Below are positions 39,766-48,418 of a stretch of DNA of 64,000 nucleotides, piece by piece (position 1 is the first letter of the stretch; the number at the start of each line of letters is the position of its first letter). The notes below the pieces were generated by a model. The model ran no database searches. It saw only the letters and a program-made list of their open reading frames with translations, and was not told the DNA's origin. Source of the DNA: Actinospineispora eucalypti (lineage in GTDB: Bacteria; Actinomycetota; Actinomycetes; Mycobacteriales; Pseudonocardiaceae). The stretch is from assembly GCA_014208095.1 (NCBI GenBank), contig JACHMT010000002.1, positions 186,001 to 250,000 of the forward strand, written 5' to 3'. A program made the position numbers and the translations under genes.

Positions 39766-39794
39766 ATAGTAAACAATTGCTGTGTTGTTGTCAA
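39766..39794 (-). promoter_or_regulatory. Promoter of the cupin-like gene
   Basis: Minus strand TTGACA (39794-39789), 17-bp spacer, TACTAT (39771-39766), 15 bp before the ATG at 39750. Confidence 0.65.
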
Positions 39795-39843
39795 GTTTCG
39801 ACAACCGTTTTATTGTCACTTTATGGTGTGAGGGAAGTTGGAC

Positions 39844-40377
39844 CTACCAGCCTGTTTGCTGTATTACCGCACGTCTCGCTCGCTCGAAACTGAACTGCTG
39901 AGGTGGAATTGCCGCCAGGAGAGCATCGGCGGTGTGCAGCATTTCCTCGATTTGCCCATCGTTGCGAAAAGGTACTGCCTTGGTGAGTCGGTGTGTGAGC
40001 TGGTCATCGTAGAACAGCATGTGTAGCTCATCTTGCGTTGTTAATCGTGCGAGGTCGGCACGTTGGTCCGGTTGTTCGATGTTCGTGAATGTTTCAAGCG
40101 CGAGGGGCTGCTGAGGTTGGTCGTAAACGGTGAGGACTGTTCTGATTACCGGTGCAGCTGGATGGCTGTAAAGCTCGTGGTGGAAGTGGATCGGTACCCG
40201 GCCGCGAAGGTTATTGATTTCTGGCGTGGGCAGTTTGACGACGAACGCGGTTCCCTGATCCGTCGCTTGCATGAGGCAGGCAACATCCTGCCCACGCAAG
40301 AAGTCTGCAAGTTCTGGTAATAATGGTGTTCTGTACAGCGGTTCGCCTGGTAAGTTTTGGGGACCCCTTTCGGCCAT
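39844..40377 (-). CDS. Hypothetical protein, paralogue of 29111-29539
   Basis: 177 residues. The shared block is LYSHPAAPVIRTVLTVYDQP, QQPLALETFTNIEQPDQRAD, LHMLFYDDQLTHRLTK and AIPPQQFSFERARRAV. This copy has ~35 more N-terminal residues (LYRTPLLPELADFLRGQDVA) and is probably the complete form. No family known to me. Consensus promoter directly upstream. Confidence 0.66.
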   Translation of the reverse strand: MAERGPQNLPGEPLYRTPLLPELADFLRGQDVACLMQATDQGTAFVVKLPTPEINNLRGRVPIHFHHELYSHPAAPVIRTVLTVYDQPQQPLALETFTNIEQPDQRADLARLTTQDELHMLFYDDQLTHRLTKAVPFRNDGQIEEMLHTADALLAAIPPQQFSFERARRAVIQQTGW

Positions 40378-40385
40378 AGAATGCT

Positions 40386-40415
40386 TTTATAAACGAAAAT
40401 GCTACTGAATGTCAA
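40386..40415 (-). promoter_or_regulatory. Promoter of the 39844-40377 gene
   Basis: Minus strand TTGACA (40415-40410), 18-bp spacer, TATAAA (40391-40386). Confidence 0.62.
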
Positions 40416-40597
40416 CCGGCGGAAGCACGCCTTCCCGGCGTAGAAATTGCACCGGATAGATCGGAGAGAGAAGGGCGCGCAGCGCGAGGCCGTTGAGCTT
40501 GTGGTCGACGTGCTTATGAGTCATCTCCCAAGACCACGACAATCCTGACGGCCATCGATTCTGAGCAGGGCGTCGTACGAAGCGCCGTAGCTACTCG

Positions 40598-40894
40598 TTA
40601 GTGCGGTGAGTACTTCGACGCTTGGCCATGTCCGTTTGCTGCGATTCGCCGATCGTTAGAAATCCAGGGCACTTCTTGGCGGACGCCGGCGACGTAGAGA
40701 GCAACGGCTGTCCTGTGTCCTAGGGCATCCACAACGAGCCGCGTAACCGCCCCTGCCAACACGCCGGGATCGGTACTCAGGGTGGCGGCGTACTCCTCGG
40801 CCTTCTTCAGGTTGAAACTGATCAGCGTGATCGCTGAGATCTCCTGGGGGCGCACAGCATGCACCGCATAGACGACTCGTTCCGGCCTGGTCAC
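40598..40894 (-). CDS. Small hypothetical protein coupled to a Cys-rich partner
   Basis: 98 residues from GTG at 40894, overlapping the stop of the upstream gene by 4 bases (GTGA). The sequence AVRPQEISAITLISFNLKKA, then LSTDPGVLAGAVTRLVVDAL and EVPWISNDRRIAANGH is well formed and high-GC. It resembles small proteins encoded beside XRE regulators in actinomycetes; not named. Divergent from the regulator at 41381. Confidence 0.6.
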   Translation of the reverse strand: MTRPERVVYAVHAVRPQEISAITLISFNLKKAEEYAATLSTDPGVLAGAVTRLVVDALGHRTAVALYVAGVRQEVPWISNDRRIAANGHGQASKYSPH

Positions 40895-41106
40895 GGGTTC
40901 ACCACCGCAGTTGTCGACTGCGAGGCACACGGCCAACCGAGCGAGACTCGTGCAGCTGTGGCGAAACGTATGCGCCCGCAGGGAAACGTTTGGGCACAGC
41001 GGGAGCACATCCCGCCGTGGTCAAGATGTTCGCGCTCGATGACGACTACCTCGGTCGCAAGCAACGCCGCCGTCACCAGCAGGTCTGCGGCGGTGGGAAA
41101 GGTCAC
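40891..41106 (-). CDS. Small Cys-containing protein
   Basis: 71 residues from GTG at 41106; a start at 41178 is possible. REHLDHGGMCSRCAQTFPCG gives a C-x-x-C and a third Cys, a small zinc-knuckle pattern like that of 1059-1244. Coupled to 40598-40894 by GTGA. Divergent from the XRE regulator, which probably controls it. The parallel with the graspetide flank (XRE plus small Cys proteins) is notable. Confidence 0.58.
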   Translation of the reverse strand: MTFPTAADLLVTAALLATEVVVIEREHLDHGGMCSRCAQTFPCGRIRFATAARVSLGWPCASQSTTAVVNP

Positions 41107-41380
41107 TGACCTACCCCACAGCTCTACAGCGCCGGCGACGTGCGGCGATTCGTTGCTCGCGACGAGGACTGGGGCCATGAGAGAGAGTCAAGCCGGCAAT
41201 CAGGTCATGCCCCAGCGCACGGACGCGGCACGGATGATGCAGCAATGCGGCATCCAGGGCTGCTACCAGCGCAGATGAAGGTTCTACCGCGTCTGACCTG
41301 CGCTTTCTGCGGAGTCGATCACGCTCGTTCGCTACACTTTGTCTTCTCGGCGGTTTCTCCAGGTGAGGTAGAGAGGCTTC

Positions 41381-42571
41381 ATGCCCCAGAAGCGGGTGCG
41401 ACTCAGCCGTGCGCGGCGAAACGCAGGGCTCACGCAAGAGGAGCTCGCGTACCGACTCGGTATTGATCGCTCCACCGTTGGCCGGTGGGAGGGCGGCGCG
41501 ACCGAGCCGTCAGTGTGGCTCAGGCCGAAGCTTGCCCGTTTGCTTGGCATCAATCGAAACGAATTGTCGTCCCTTCTTGCGACTGATGTACCGAGCCGGC
41601 CGTTGGTTGAGATTTCCGATGACGAGGCAATCCCGGTGGAACGGGATCACTTCCGGCTTGCCCTGGACGATGCTCGGCGGTACCTGGACAGCTCTGTTGT
41701 TGACTCCTTCCATCGGCAACTCGAAGCGCACATGACGGCTGATGGCGCCAAAGGACCGACTTCAACATTGCCGGCAGTTCTTGGAGTCGTCAGCGTGGTC
41801 GAACAGCACGCACGCGAGGTTAAGCCGGCAGTCCGTCGAGAGCTCCTACGAGTTGGTGCCCGTGGCGCCGAGTTTGCAGGCTGGCTCTACCGAGATGCCT
41901 ACCGGCCAGACCTTGCACTGTACTGGCGAGACCGCGCAGCTGAATGGGCGCTCGAAGCTGGCGATTGGGCAATGCAGGGATACATCCTGCTGAAAAAGAG
42001 TCAATCGGCCTGGGATGACCGGGACGCACTACGCATGCTGACGCTGGCCCAAGCTGCGCAACATGGGCCGTGGACACTACCGCCGCTGGTCGCAGCCGAA
42101 GCATCGCAGCAAGAGGCCCGAGGTCTGGCGATGACCGGCGAGACGCACGGCAGCGTTGAGCGCAAGCTCGACGAGGCACATGAACTGCTGGCAAGTGCGG
42201 ACTCGACCCAGCGCCATCCCGAGAAGCTTGGTAGCCACTACACGCTCGAGCTCCTGACAATGCAGAGTGCTATCTGCTACTGCGAAGGCGGGCAGCCGAC
42301 CCGTGCTGTCGAAGTCTATGCGTCGTGCCTCGACAAGCAGCCCTTCTCGTACCGCGATCGTGGCTATTTTCTCTCGTTGCAGGCCGGTGCCTTGGCACTT
42401 GCCGGTGCACCTGATGACGCGACCAATACGGCGACAACAGCGCTGAAAGTGGCGCGCGAGACGAGTTCCAGACGCACCACACAAGAACTGGTCCGAGTGT
42501 GTGGTCTGCTGGCGCCATGGCGTCACCGCCCGGCAGTGCGGGAACTCGCTGGCGCGCTGGGCAGTCAGTGA
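41381..42571 (+). CDS. XRE-family regulator with TPR-like C-terminal domain
   Basis: 396 residues. HTH: QKRVRLSRARRNAGLTQEEL, then AYRLGIDRSTVGRWEGGATE. The C-terminal ~280 residues are helical repeats (WALEAGDWAMQGYILLKKSQ, then RDALRMLTLAQAAQHGPWTL and CEGGQPTRAVEVYASCLDKQ), a TPR-like sensor region. High GC. It likely controls the two small genes on its left. Its end overlaps the 3' end of the convergent hydrolase gene by 7 bases. Confidence 0.84.
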   Translation: MPQKRVRLSRARRNAGLTQEELAYRLGIDRSTVGRWEGGATEPSVWLRPKLARLLGINRNELSSLLATDVPSRPLVEISDDEAIPVERDHFRLALDDARRYLDSSVVDSFHRQLEAHMTADGAKGPTSTLPAVLGVVSVVEQHAREVKPAVRRELLRVGARGAEFAGWLYRDAYRPDLALYWRDRAAEWALEAGDWAMQGYILLKKSQSAWDDRDALRMLTLAQAAQHGPWTLPPLVAAEASQQEARGLAMTGETHGSVERKLDEAHELLASADSTQRHPEKLGSHYTLELLTMQSAICYCEGGQPTRAVEVYASCLDKQPFSYRDRGYFLSLQAGALALAGAPDDATNTATTALKVARETSSRRTTQELVRVCGLLAPWRHRPAVRELAGALGSQ

Positions 42572-43380
42572 CTTGTCACCCAACCGGCAATCGACTCAAT
42601 GGCGAATGCCTGCCATTTCTGCGTCTGCGGGTCAGCGTACGTCGGGTCGTCATGGACTGCGATTCCGTGCTGTGCTCCGTCTATCTCGATCAGCTTGGTT
42701 TCGCCACCGAACTGGGTACTCGCCGCTCGCGACGACTCGATCGAGATGAAGGTGTCCCGGCTGCCATGGATTAGGAGGGTGGGCGTGACGATCTGGGGGA
42801 GCGCTCGATCAGGTCGCAGAAAGAATACCTCGTTCAGCAGCGGCCGTCCAAGCTTGAATGTTGGTGAGTGCGGGATGAACCCATTGGCGGCAAGTTTCTC
42901 CCCTGCCTCCTCATCGATTACTTCGTTATGCCAGTACGGCTTGTCATCGATAAAGCGCTTCTTGTAGTTGAGCAATGGATTGATGAGCACAAGGCTTGCG
43001 AGCGTCCCCGGATGCTCTGCGGCGTAGAAGCCACAGATGCCGCCGCTGAAGCTTGCGCCAAGGAGCGAGACCTTGGGGACGTTCGTCTCGGCCTGGATGA
43101 CCCCGAGGGCTGCGGTGATGTCCGACAGGATGCCGGCAAGCGTGAGGTCTTCCTGCCGTCCTGGACTCTCTCCATGGCCACGAAGGTCAAAGCGCAAGGA
43201 GGCAACACCAGCGGCCTGCAACCCGAGAGCAAGCCGAGCGAAGAAGCCGCCCTCTTCCCGGGTCACACCGCCGCCGTGGACGAGGATAACCGCCCGCTCT
43301 GCGGCAGCATCCGGAGTTAGGAGCGTGCCGGCGAGCTTGAGCCCATCACGGGTGCGGACGGTCAGGTGCCGCTCGGACAT
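42565..43380 (-). CDS. Alpha/beta hydrolase (serine esterase type)
   Basis: 271 residues. AVILVHGGGVTREEGGFFAR supplies the oxyanion region, SLRFDLRGHGESPG the next strand, LLGASFSGGICGF the nucleophile elbow with Ser, LIHGSRDTFI the Asp and DGAQHGIAVH the His. Similar to acyl or dienelactone-like hydrolases; substrate unknown. High-GC, chromosome-like codon use inside the element. Confidence 0.82.
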   Translation of the reverse strand: MSERHLTVRTRDGLKLAGTLLTPDAAAERAVILVHGGGVTREEGGFFARLALGLQAAGVASLRFDLRGHGESPGRQEDLTLAGILSDITAALGVIQAETNVPKVSLLGASFSGGICGFYAAEHPGTLASLVLINPLLNYKKRFIDDKPYWHNEVIDEEAGEKLAANGFIPHSPTFKLGRPLLNEVFFLRPDRALPQIVTPTLLIHGSRDTFISIESSRAASTQFGGETKLIEIDGAQHGIAVHDDPTYADPQTQKWQAFAIESIAGWVTSH

Positions 43381-43554
43381 CAGGTGAGTCTCCTTCAGGT
43401 TGGCGTTGTCCCCATGGTGTCAGTCGATCTCAATACGGAGGCCTGTTGCCACACATGATCCCGCCATGTGGACAAACTGAGGGGAACGACGAACGCCGCA
43501 GGCACGAGACGAACGAATGCGAAGGGCGCACCAAGGCAAGGAAGGTTGGACGAG

Positions 43555-44085
43555 ATGGAACTACTCCAGGGCCGGGCGTTCGACGAGCTCTTTCACAACT
43601 TCGCAGCCGACGCTTTCCACCTCGAAGTGCAGGACAGCTATCACACGCCGGACGAGGCCGGTCCGTTCCAGCTGTTCCTGAACGGCGATCCCGACGACTT
43701 CGCCTGGCATCAGCCGTGGTTGCAACTCATCCGGGAGACGACGGGCAGTGGAAAGCAGATCAGGCGAGCCCGGGTCGTCACGGTGCCGCACGGCGACTAC
43801 ACCCGTTGGGGTCTAACGGTCGCGCCGCACAACATCGCGGCGGGGGAGGAGATCCGCTGGCTCCCACGACACTGCATCAGGCCAGACGAACTCACAGCAG
43901 ATGACTACTGGCTCTTGGATGACGCGCTGGTGGTGTTCACCGTATTTGAGCCGAGCGGCCAGTTCGCCGGGGGTGCCGCAACCACCGACCCAACGATCAT
44001 CAGGCGCTGCCGCAACGTGCGCGATCGAGTCTGGGATCTAGCGATCCCGCACCATGAGTATGTGCAGAACCGTGCGTCATTGTGA
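43555..44085 (+). CDS. DUF6879-family protein
   Basis: 176 residues from ATG at 43555 with AAGGAAGG upstream. ELLQGRAFDELFHNFAADAF, then HLEVQDSYHTPDEAGPFQLF, and later FEPSGQFAGGAATTDP match the DUF6879 pattern (F-x-x-L-F, A-F-x-L-E-V-x-D-x-Y, E-x-x-P-F). These proteins usually sit beside XRE regulators in actinomycetes; here the nearest is at 41381. Biochemical role unknown. Confidence 0.75.
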   Translation: MELLQGRAFDELFHNFAADAFHLEVQDSYHTPDEAGPFQLFLNGDPDDFAWHQPWLQLIRETTGSGKQIRRARVVTVPHGDYTRWGLTVAPHNIAAGEEIRWLPRHCIRPDELTADDYWLLDDALVVFTVFEPSGQFAGGAATTDPTIIRRCRNVRDRVWDLAIPHHEYVQNRASL

Positions 44086-44098
44086 GGCTGACTCCGCA

Positions 44099-44860
44099 TT
44101 ACGATGCGATGTTCGCAAGCATGGTGTTCGTTAACCAGCCGAGCACAGGGCCGTTCTTCTCGCCTGAGGCAGTAATGAAGACATCGTTACAGTAGGGAAC
44201 TGAGCGCATTACTGTGCGCGCGAGACTGACCGTATCTGTCGGCTTCACGAAGCCGATCGCTGAAATCAACGATGCCAGACTCGGCATGGCCAACAGGCTC
44301 GCGACGGTAGGTGGGGCCGATTCTGAGGGGTGCGCGGCAAAGTATGCATCAAGCGTTGATTTGTGCACGACATAGGTAACTTCATCATCAGCGTTGAATA
44401 TCGGCCATCGCTGGCGTCTCGCAGCTTCCATATCAGACCGGATATCGGTGAGGTGGAGCGTGTTGGGATCATCTCCAGCCGCCAGCTTTTTTCCCTCAAT
44501 ATCGCTCCGGGGTATCATCACGGTACTGGTTGGGCTCAAAGGGTCAGACTTACCCACGAGTCGTATCGTGCTATCTGTTGCGGTCTGCAAACTATCCTTC
44601 GCGTAGTAGAACGCCAGCACGGTCCCAACCCAGGTGCCAAAGAGGGGTACGAGCGAAGCGAGGATAAGACGCGCAACTTCCTCTTTGTCTTTTGCTACAA
44701 AGAGTGCGACAACGGACGCTACAAGGATGCCCAGGAAACTGAATCTGACGATTTGCCGCGCAAGCAGATTTCGCACACCTGCGTCGTCCAGCGAATGAGG
44801 TCGCATCGCTAGCCTCTTGATAGTGTTGAGTACGCCTGGTCTTGGCACATCAGTCACCAC
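44099..44860 (-). CDS. Two-TM protein with CBS-like cytoplasmic domains
   Basis: 253 residues. TM1 FSFLGILVASVVALFVAKD and TM2 LILASLVPLFGTWVGTVLAF near 39-85, then a soluble domain: VMIPRSDIEGKKLAAGDDPN, QRWPIFNADDEVTYVVHKST and VSLARTVMRSVPYCNDVFIT, which is the layout of a CBS pair that may bind nucleotides. It overlaps the next gene by 11 bases. With that gene and the divergent SIR2 gene it forms a compact locus that resembles a membrane effector or sensor. Confidence 0.65.
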   Translation of the reverse strand: MVTDVPRPGVLNTIKRLAMRPHSLDDAGVRNLLARQIVRFSFLGILVASVVALFVAKDKEEVARLILASLVPLFGTWVGTVLAFYYAKDSLQTATDSTIRLVGKSDPLSPTSTVMIPRSDIEGKKLAAGDDPNTLHLTDIRSDMEAARRQRWPIFNADDEVTYVVHKSTLDAYFAAHPSESAPPTVASLLAMPSLASLISAIGFVKPTDTVSLARTVMRSVPYCNDVFITASGEKNGPVLGWLTNTMLANIAS

Positions 44861-45704
44861 CTGTGGTTGAGTCGCTTGATTGGTCTCTCATACCCTCTGC
44901 AAAGGGGGAATCTGCGGTCTCTGGTTTACGCGCACGCTCCCAAATGTGGTCGAACTGGCTGACCCAGTACGGAAACCAACGCTCGCTTGTGTTGGGCGTT
45001 AACTCCAGGTGCATTCGTGAGTGGGTTGTCTCGTTATGGAACGCGTGGAACTCGACGACCAGCGATGCGCTCCGTCGGCTTGCATCGGTCACCACGAGAC
45101 TGAAGCCAGGGTTGTAGTCGATGAAGCCGTACTCGAAGCTACCGGCCACCTGCCATTTGCTCATGAGGCCGAGTTGCCGGACGGACGTACGTAGGCTCTC
45201 GGCGAACTCCTGCATCGGATAGTCAAGCGAGTCATCCAGCTGGTGCGCCGCGAGCTCGATCGCTGCTGGGTTTGTCGGGTCGAGCACGATGACCCGGACA
45301 ACGGAGTCCGCGTGGCTCAGTACCTCGCGCCTAAGGATGTCGCAGTGCTGGCTATTGAGCAGATTGACTGCAGACGGTGCGAAGATCCAGACCTCGCGGG
45401 CGTTGTGCCATCGCTCTCTCAGGGGCAAGCCGTGGAAGCTGTCGCGGTCACCTGCGAGCTCATCAAACTGGGACGGTGAACCTAGTGGGACCGCTGAACG
45501 ATAGACGATCACAGCGACACCAGCCAGGAGCGCGGCCCACTGGACGTTAACAGGAACAAGATCGCCAATGATTGCCAGCGGCGCAAGCACTGCGGCGACT
45601 GCGGCGGCGGCGTAGGCCTCGATGTTGCGAAGGTGAAGGAAGTCTGCCTTGATGTGGCGGAGGGTTCGATTTAGGTGCACAGGAGATCCCGAGTTGCTAG
45701 TCAC
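44850..45704 (-). CDS. Two-TM protein with PLD-like soluble domain
   Basis: 284 residues. Two membrane segments (AAAAVAAVLAPLAIIGDLVP, then VQWAALLAGVAVIVYRS) near 33-70, followed by WIFAPSAVNLLNSQHCDILR, VVRVIVLDPTNPAAIELAAH and SFEYGFIDYNPGFSLVVTDA, resembling the strand order of PLD-like domains but lacking the HKD residues. It is first in a two-gene operon with the CBS-like protein. A sensor or membrane effector is plausible. Confidence 0.6.
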   Translation of the reverse strand: MTSNSGSPVHLNRTLRHIKADFLHLRNIEAYAAAAVAAVLAPLAIIGDLVPVNVQWAALLAGVAVIVYRSAVPLGSPSQFDELAGDRDSFHGLPLRERWHNAREVWIFAPSAVNLLNSQHCDILRREVLSHADSVVRVIVLDPTNPAAIELAAHQLDDSLDYPMQEFAESLRTSVRQLGLMSKWQVAGSFEYGFIDYNPGFSLVVTDASRRSASLVVEFHAFHNETTHSRMHLELTPNTSERWFPYWVSQFDHIWERARKPETADSPFAEGMRDQSSDSTTGGD

Positions 45705-46014
45705 TGCAGCTGGAATGCAGGCGTAGGCTGGTATCTGGTGTCGCTAGGAGTGATCAGCCTAACGCTGGTTTCTATCGGGTTCAATAGACGCCTTCTGCCG
45801 TGCTCGGCTCGACAGGCCTCTGGATATTTAACGCCTGCGAAAAATCTTTCGCAGGCGGGCATGAAGAAAATCAGTATCGTTTTAGCGCACATGCTGTAAC
45901 GATGCGGCGTCGAAGTGTGACGCCTCTTGATTATTGCGGCGGAGGGGACGACTCTCGCTCGCACCAGCAGGTTGACGATAGCAAAGTTTGCTAGTGCCGC
46001 GAAAGAGATTCGCA
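45705..46014. other. Divergent intergenic region with a perfect long hairpin
   Basis: About 310 bp between the two-TM operon and the SIR2 gene; no gene recognised. CGCCTGCGAAA (45832-45842), loop AATC, TTTCGCAGGCG (45847-45857) is an 11-bp perfect stem. It may be an operator, a terminator for a small RNA or part of a regulatory RNA. Confidence 0.6.
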
Positions 46015-47742
46015 ATGCCTGTTAAAGAGCCGGTACGCACTATCGAATCGCTTGACCACCCTGCGCTCTCGCTAACGCGGCAACCATCATTGCGAGATCT
46101 TGTAGAGGCCGTGTCCACTCCGGACCAGAAGATCACAATCATCTGCGGCGCAGGCGTGAGCAAAGACTCTGGATTGCCGAGCTGGGAGGAACTGCTGCAG
46201 CGGCTAGTTAGGGTCCTAGACGATAAAGACATGCAGGAAATGGTAGTGATTGACCGAATCGACCCTCCTCGCAAAGCAGACTATATCTTTGCACTCAGGA
46301 AGGATCGCAACCTGGCGTGGGATAGCTTTGTTCGCGATGGATTGTATGCCGGACAGGAGGCGAATCTTGCTCCGGGAGTCCTCGCTGACTCGCTTGCAAG
46401 TTTTGTCCAGGTTGTTCAGAGCCGAGTACGCATCATGACGACGAACTATGACAACAAATTAGAAGATGCGCTAGAGAAACGAATGCCAGAGGTGGTGGTT
46501 GAGGCTCGAGGATTGAAGCAAGCGAGGAAGTGGTGGGGCACCGACCCAATGCAAAAGATTGAGGTATTGCACCTGCATGGGTACGTCCCGCCTGGAGGCG
46601 AACCCGCCATTGGGCCGATCGTTCTGGGCGAGTCCCAGTATCTGGAGCATGGCGCCGCCGTTCGTCTCGAGATACAAAAAGCGCTCCGTGAGAGTGTAGT
46701 GCTGTTTGTCGGCATGAGCCTCACAGATCCAAACCTTTCGGGCCCCCTTCACGCGGTAAGGACAGGAAAGGCCTTCACGCTGATGGTTCCCGATGCACCG
46801 GAACCTGACCTCAGTAGAGCACGGCGAGGCGCACTGGCGCTTGCCTATTGTAGCGCGCAAGCAGATTCACGGTATAGGCATTTTGGCGTGCAAACTGTTA
46901 TTCTTAAATCATTCGGGCAGGTGGCGCAGTGCATCGAGGAACTCTCGATAGCAGCTGATCCGACTACGCAGTACTCGAAAGATACGAGTGATCTGCGATA
47001 CGGCCGTCGGTTCTGGCGGATTCTCGAAAAGGTTCACCTAGCATTGGGTATGACCAACGGAAACGTCCCTGCGGGTGGAGATAAAGGACGCGAAGTCAGC
47101 GAGGCACTCGCGGAGGCAATGGTTGGAGGTCCGATGGCCCTCATCAACGACCTCAGGGCGAATTGTCGCTTGGAGTACTCGCAAATGGGGATGACAAAAG
47201 CGCATCTCGACGAAGAAGAGTTTGCTTTGTATCTGTGGGTTCGCGATTTGGGGAGTGACCCACGAAGTCCCGGCTCCTTCCAAATCTCGCTTGCCGGCAC
47301 GTCAGCGTACATTCATCGATCATCTGTAACTCTTCAACATAGCGTTCCTATTGCACCTAATTCGCCTATTGCGGCGGCGGAGGCTGTATATTTCGGCAAC
47401 GCGCGACTCATAGACGGTGCGGAACGTGGAAAGAAGACGCAAATGTGGGGCACACTGCAGTCCGTGCCGATCCACATGGCGGAGATTGACTTCGATGCAA
47501 ATGCGACGAGTTATCCTGTTTGCATCGGCGCCGCAACTCTGGTGTCAAATTATCGAGTAGTGGCTAGGGAGATTATCGAGAATGCCCATGCAACGGATAT
47601 TAACGTTGCAAAGGCGTATCAGCCATCAGCGCTCTCGACTATGTGTGCCGCAGACTTTGCTATTCTTACAGGCTCAGTGAGAGAAGCAGCCAGGAAAGTG
47701 ATAGTTGGGCTGTATAATTCGTACGCATCACTCGGCAAATAG
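46015..47742 (+). CDS. SIR2-domain protein with GAF-like C-terminal domain
   Basis: 575 residues from ATG at 46015; ATG-like starts upstream lack support. The SIR2 fold is shown by IICGAGVSKDSGLPSWEELL near 43, IMTTNYDNKLEDAL near 142, VLHLHGYVPPGGEPAIGPIV near 184 and VLFVGMSLTDPNL, covering NAD-binding motifs. After ~340 come a helical stretch and a GAF-like sensor (FALYLWVRDLGSDPRSPGSF, then TQMWGTLQSVPIHMAEIDFD and YPVCIGAATLVSNY). SIR2 proteins in mobile DNA commonly deplete NAD+ on phage sensing. Activation by a bound ligand is inferred. Confidence 0.8.
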   Translation: MPVKEPVRTIESLDHPALSLTRQPSLRDLVEAVSTPDQKITIICGAGVSKDSGLPSWEELLQRLVRVLDDKDMQEMVVIDRIDPPRKADYIFALRKDRNLAWDSFVRDGLYAGQEANLAPGVLADSLASFVQVVQSRVRIMTTNYDNKLEDALEKRMPEVVVEARGLKQARKWWGTDPMQKIEVLHLHGYVPPGGEPAIGPIVLGESQYLEHGAAVRLEIQKALRESVVLFVGMSLTDPNLSGPLHAVRTGKAFTLMVPDAPEPDLSRARRGALALAYCSAQADSRYRHFGVQTVILKSFGQVAQCIEELSIAADPTTQYSKDTSDLRYGRRFWRILEKVHLALGMTNGNVPAGGDKGREVSEALAEAMVGGPMALINDLRANCRLEYSQMGMTKAHLDEEEFALYLWVRDLGSDPRSPGSFQISLAGTSAYIHRSSVTLQHSVPIAPNSPIAAAEAVYFGNARLIDGAERGKKTQMWGTLQSVPIHMAEIDFDANATSYPVCIGAATLVSNYRVVAREIIENAHATDINVAKAYQPSALSTMCAADFAILTGSVREAARKVIVGLYNSYASLGK

Positions 47743-47763
47743 CGAAAGCTCCGCAGATCTGCC

Positions 47764-48027
47764 TTACTTGCGTGGTACTTCTTCTTTTCCCGCTGCTTCG
47801 GGCAGGGGAGTTGAATACGGACCTGTGAGCTTTAAGATGGTTCTTTCAGAGGCAGGTGTTTTCCAAGAGTTCGGCGCAACATCGCGGGTAGGGTGGAGTT
47901 TAGCGCCGGACGCTTCGCTTGCGGCAAGAGACCTTCTGAAGACATCACCTGGAGTCATCGACTCGCCACCCCCCTGGTTGTCAGGTGTCTTGCGGGATTC
48001 CGATGGTTCGCGTTCTGGTCGTTTCAT
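47764..48027 (-). CDS. Hypothetical polar protein
   Basis: 87 residues from ATG at 48027 (MKRPEREPSESRKTPDNQGG, then GESMTPGDVFRRSLAASEAS). Highly polar and likely disordered; no domain. Convergent with the SIR2 gene. Support is only an open frame with reasonable composition. Confidence 0.38.
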   Translation of the reverse strand: MKRPEREPSESRKTPDNQGGGESMTPGDVFRRSLAASEASGAKLHPTRDVAPNSWKTPASERTILKLTGPYSTPLPEAAGKEEVPRK

Positions 48028-48418
48028 TTTTCTGTGACCCACATCACTTATGGGCCGTCGACATTGTACACGTTGCTCGGATGGGTGTCAACGTTGAATT
48101 GAATTCCGGTTCTAGGATACGTCGCGGACGGCGCGATAGTGGCCGCCTGTCGCTTGCAATGGATTCGTTATGTTGATCGAGAATTGGCAGTAACGTTGAC
48201 TACGTAAAAGGATCGATGAGGTTAACAGTTGATGAATTATCGAAGGTCGCGCCGATGCCACGGGTGTGCGCACATAGAGAATGCGTCACACGAGCAGCGT
48301 GGGGTCACCGGTCTCAAAGATGCGGCCATGCGAGGCGGCATTACCCGGGCACTCTCCAACTGAGGTCGCCGCATGCGTGATGGTGCACCTCGGCAAACAG
48401 CCCAGGCAGCGCCCGCAA
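48028..48418. other. Gap without recognised gene
   Basis: About 390 bp. A minus-strand frame ending ECPGNAASHGRIFETGDPTL has Cys-rich character (CGRCLGCLPRC) directly after the excisionase stop but has no ATG or GTG start, so it is not called. Confidence 0.4.

Noticed and set aside
41111..41437. 108-codon minus-strand frame opposite the XRE start
   Set aside because: Overlaps the regulator promoter and has Arg-rich shadow composition; the small gene starting at 41106 accounts for the coding signal.
48286..48418. Cys-rich frame after the excisionase stop
   Set aside because: No ATG, GTG or supported TTG start; could be a coincidence of high-GC DNA.
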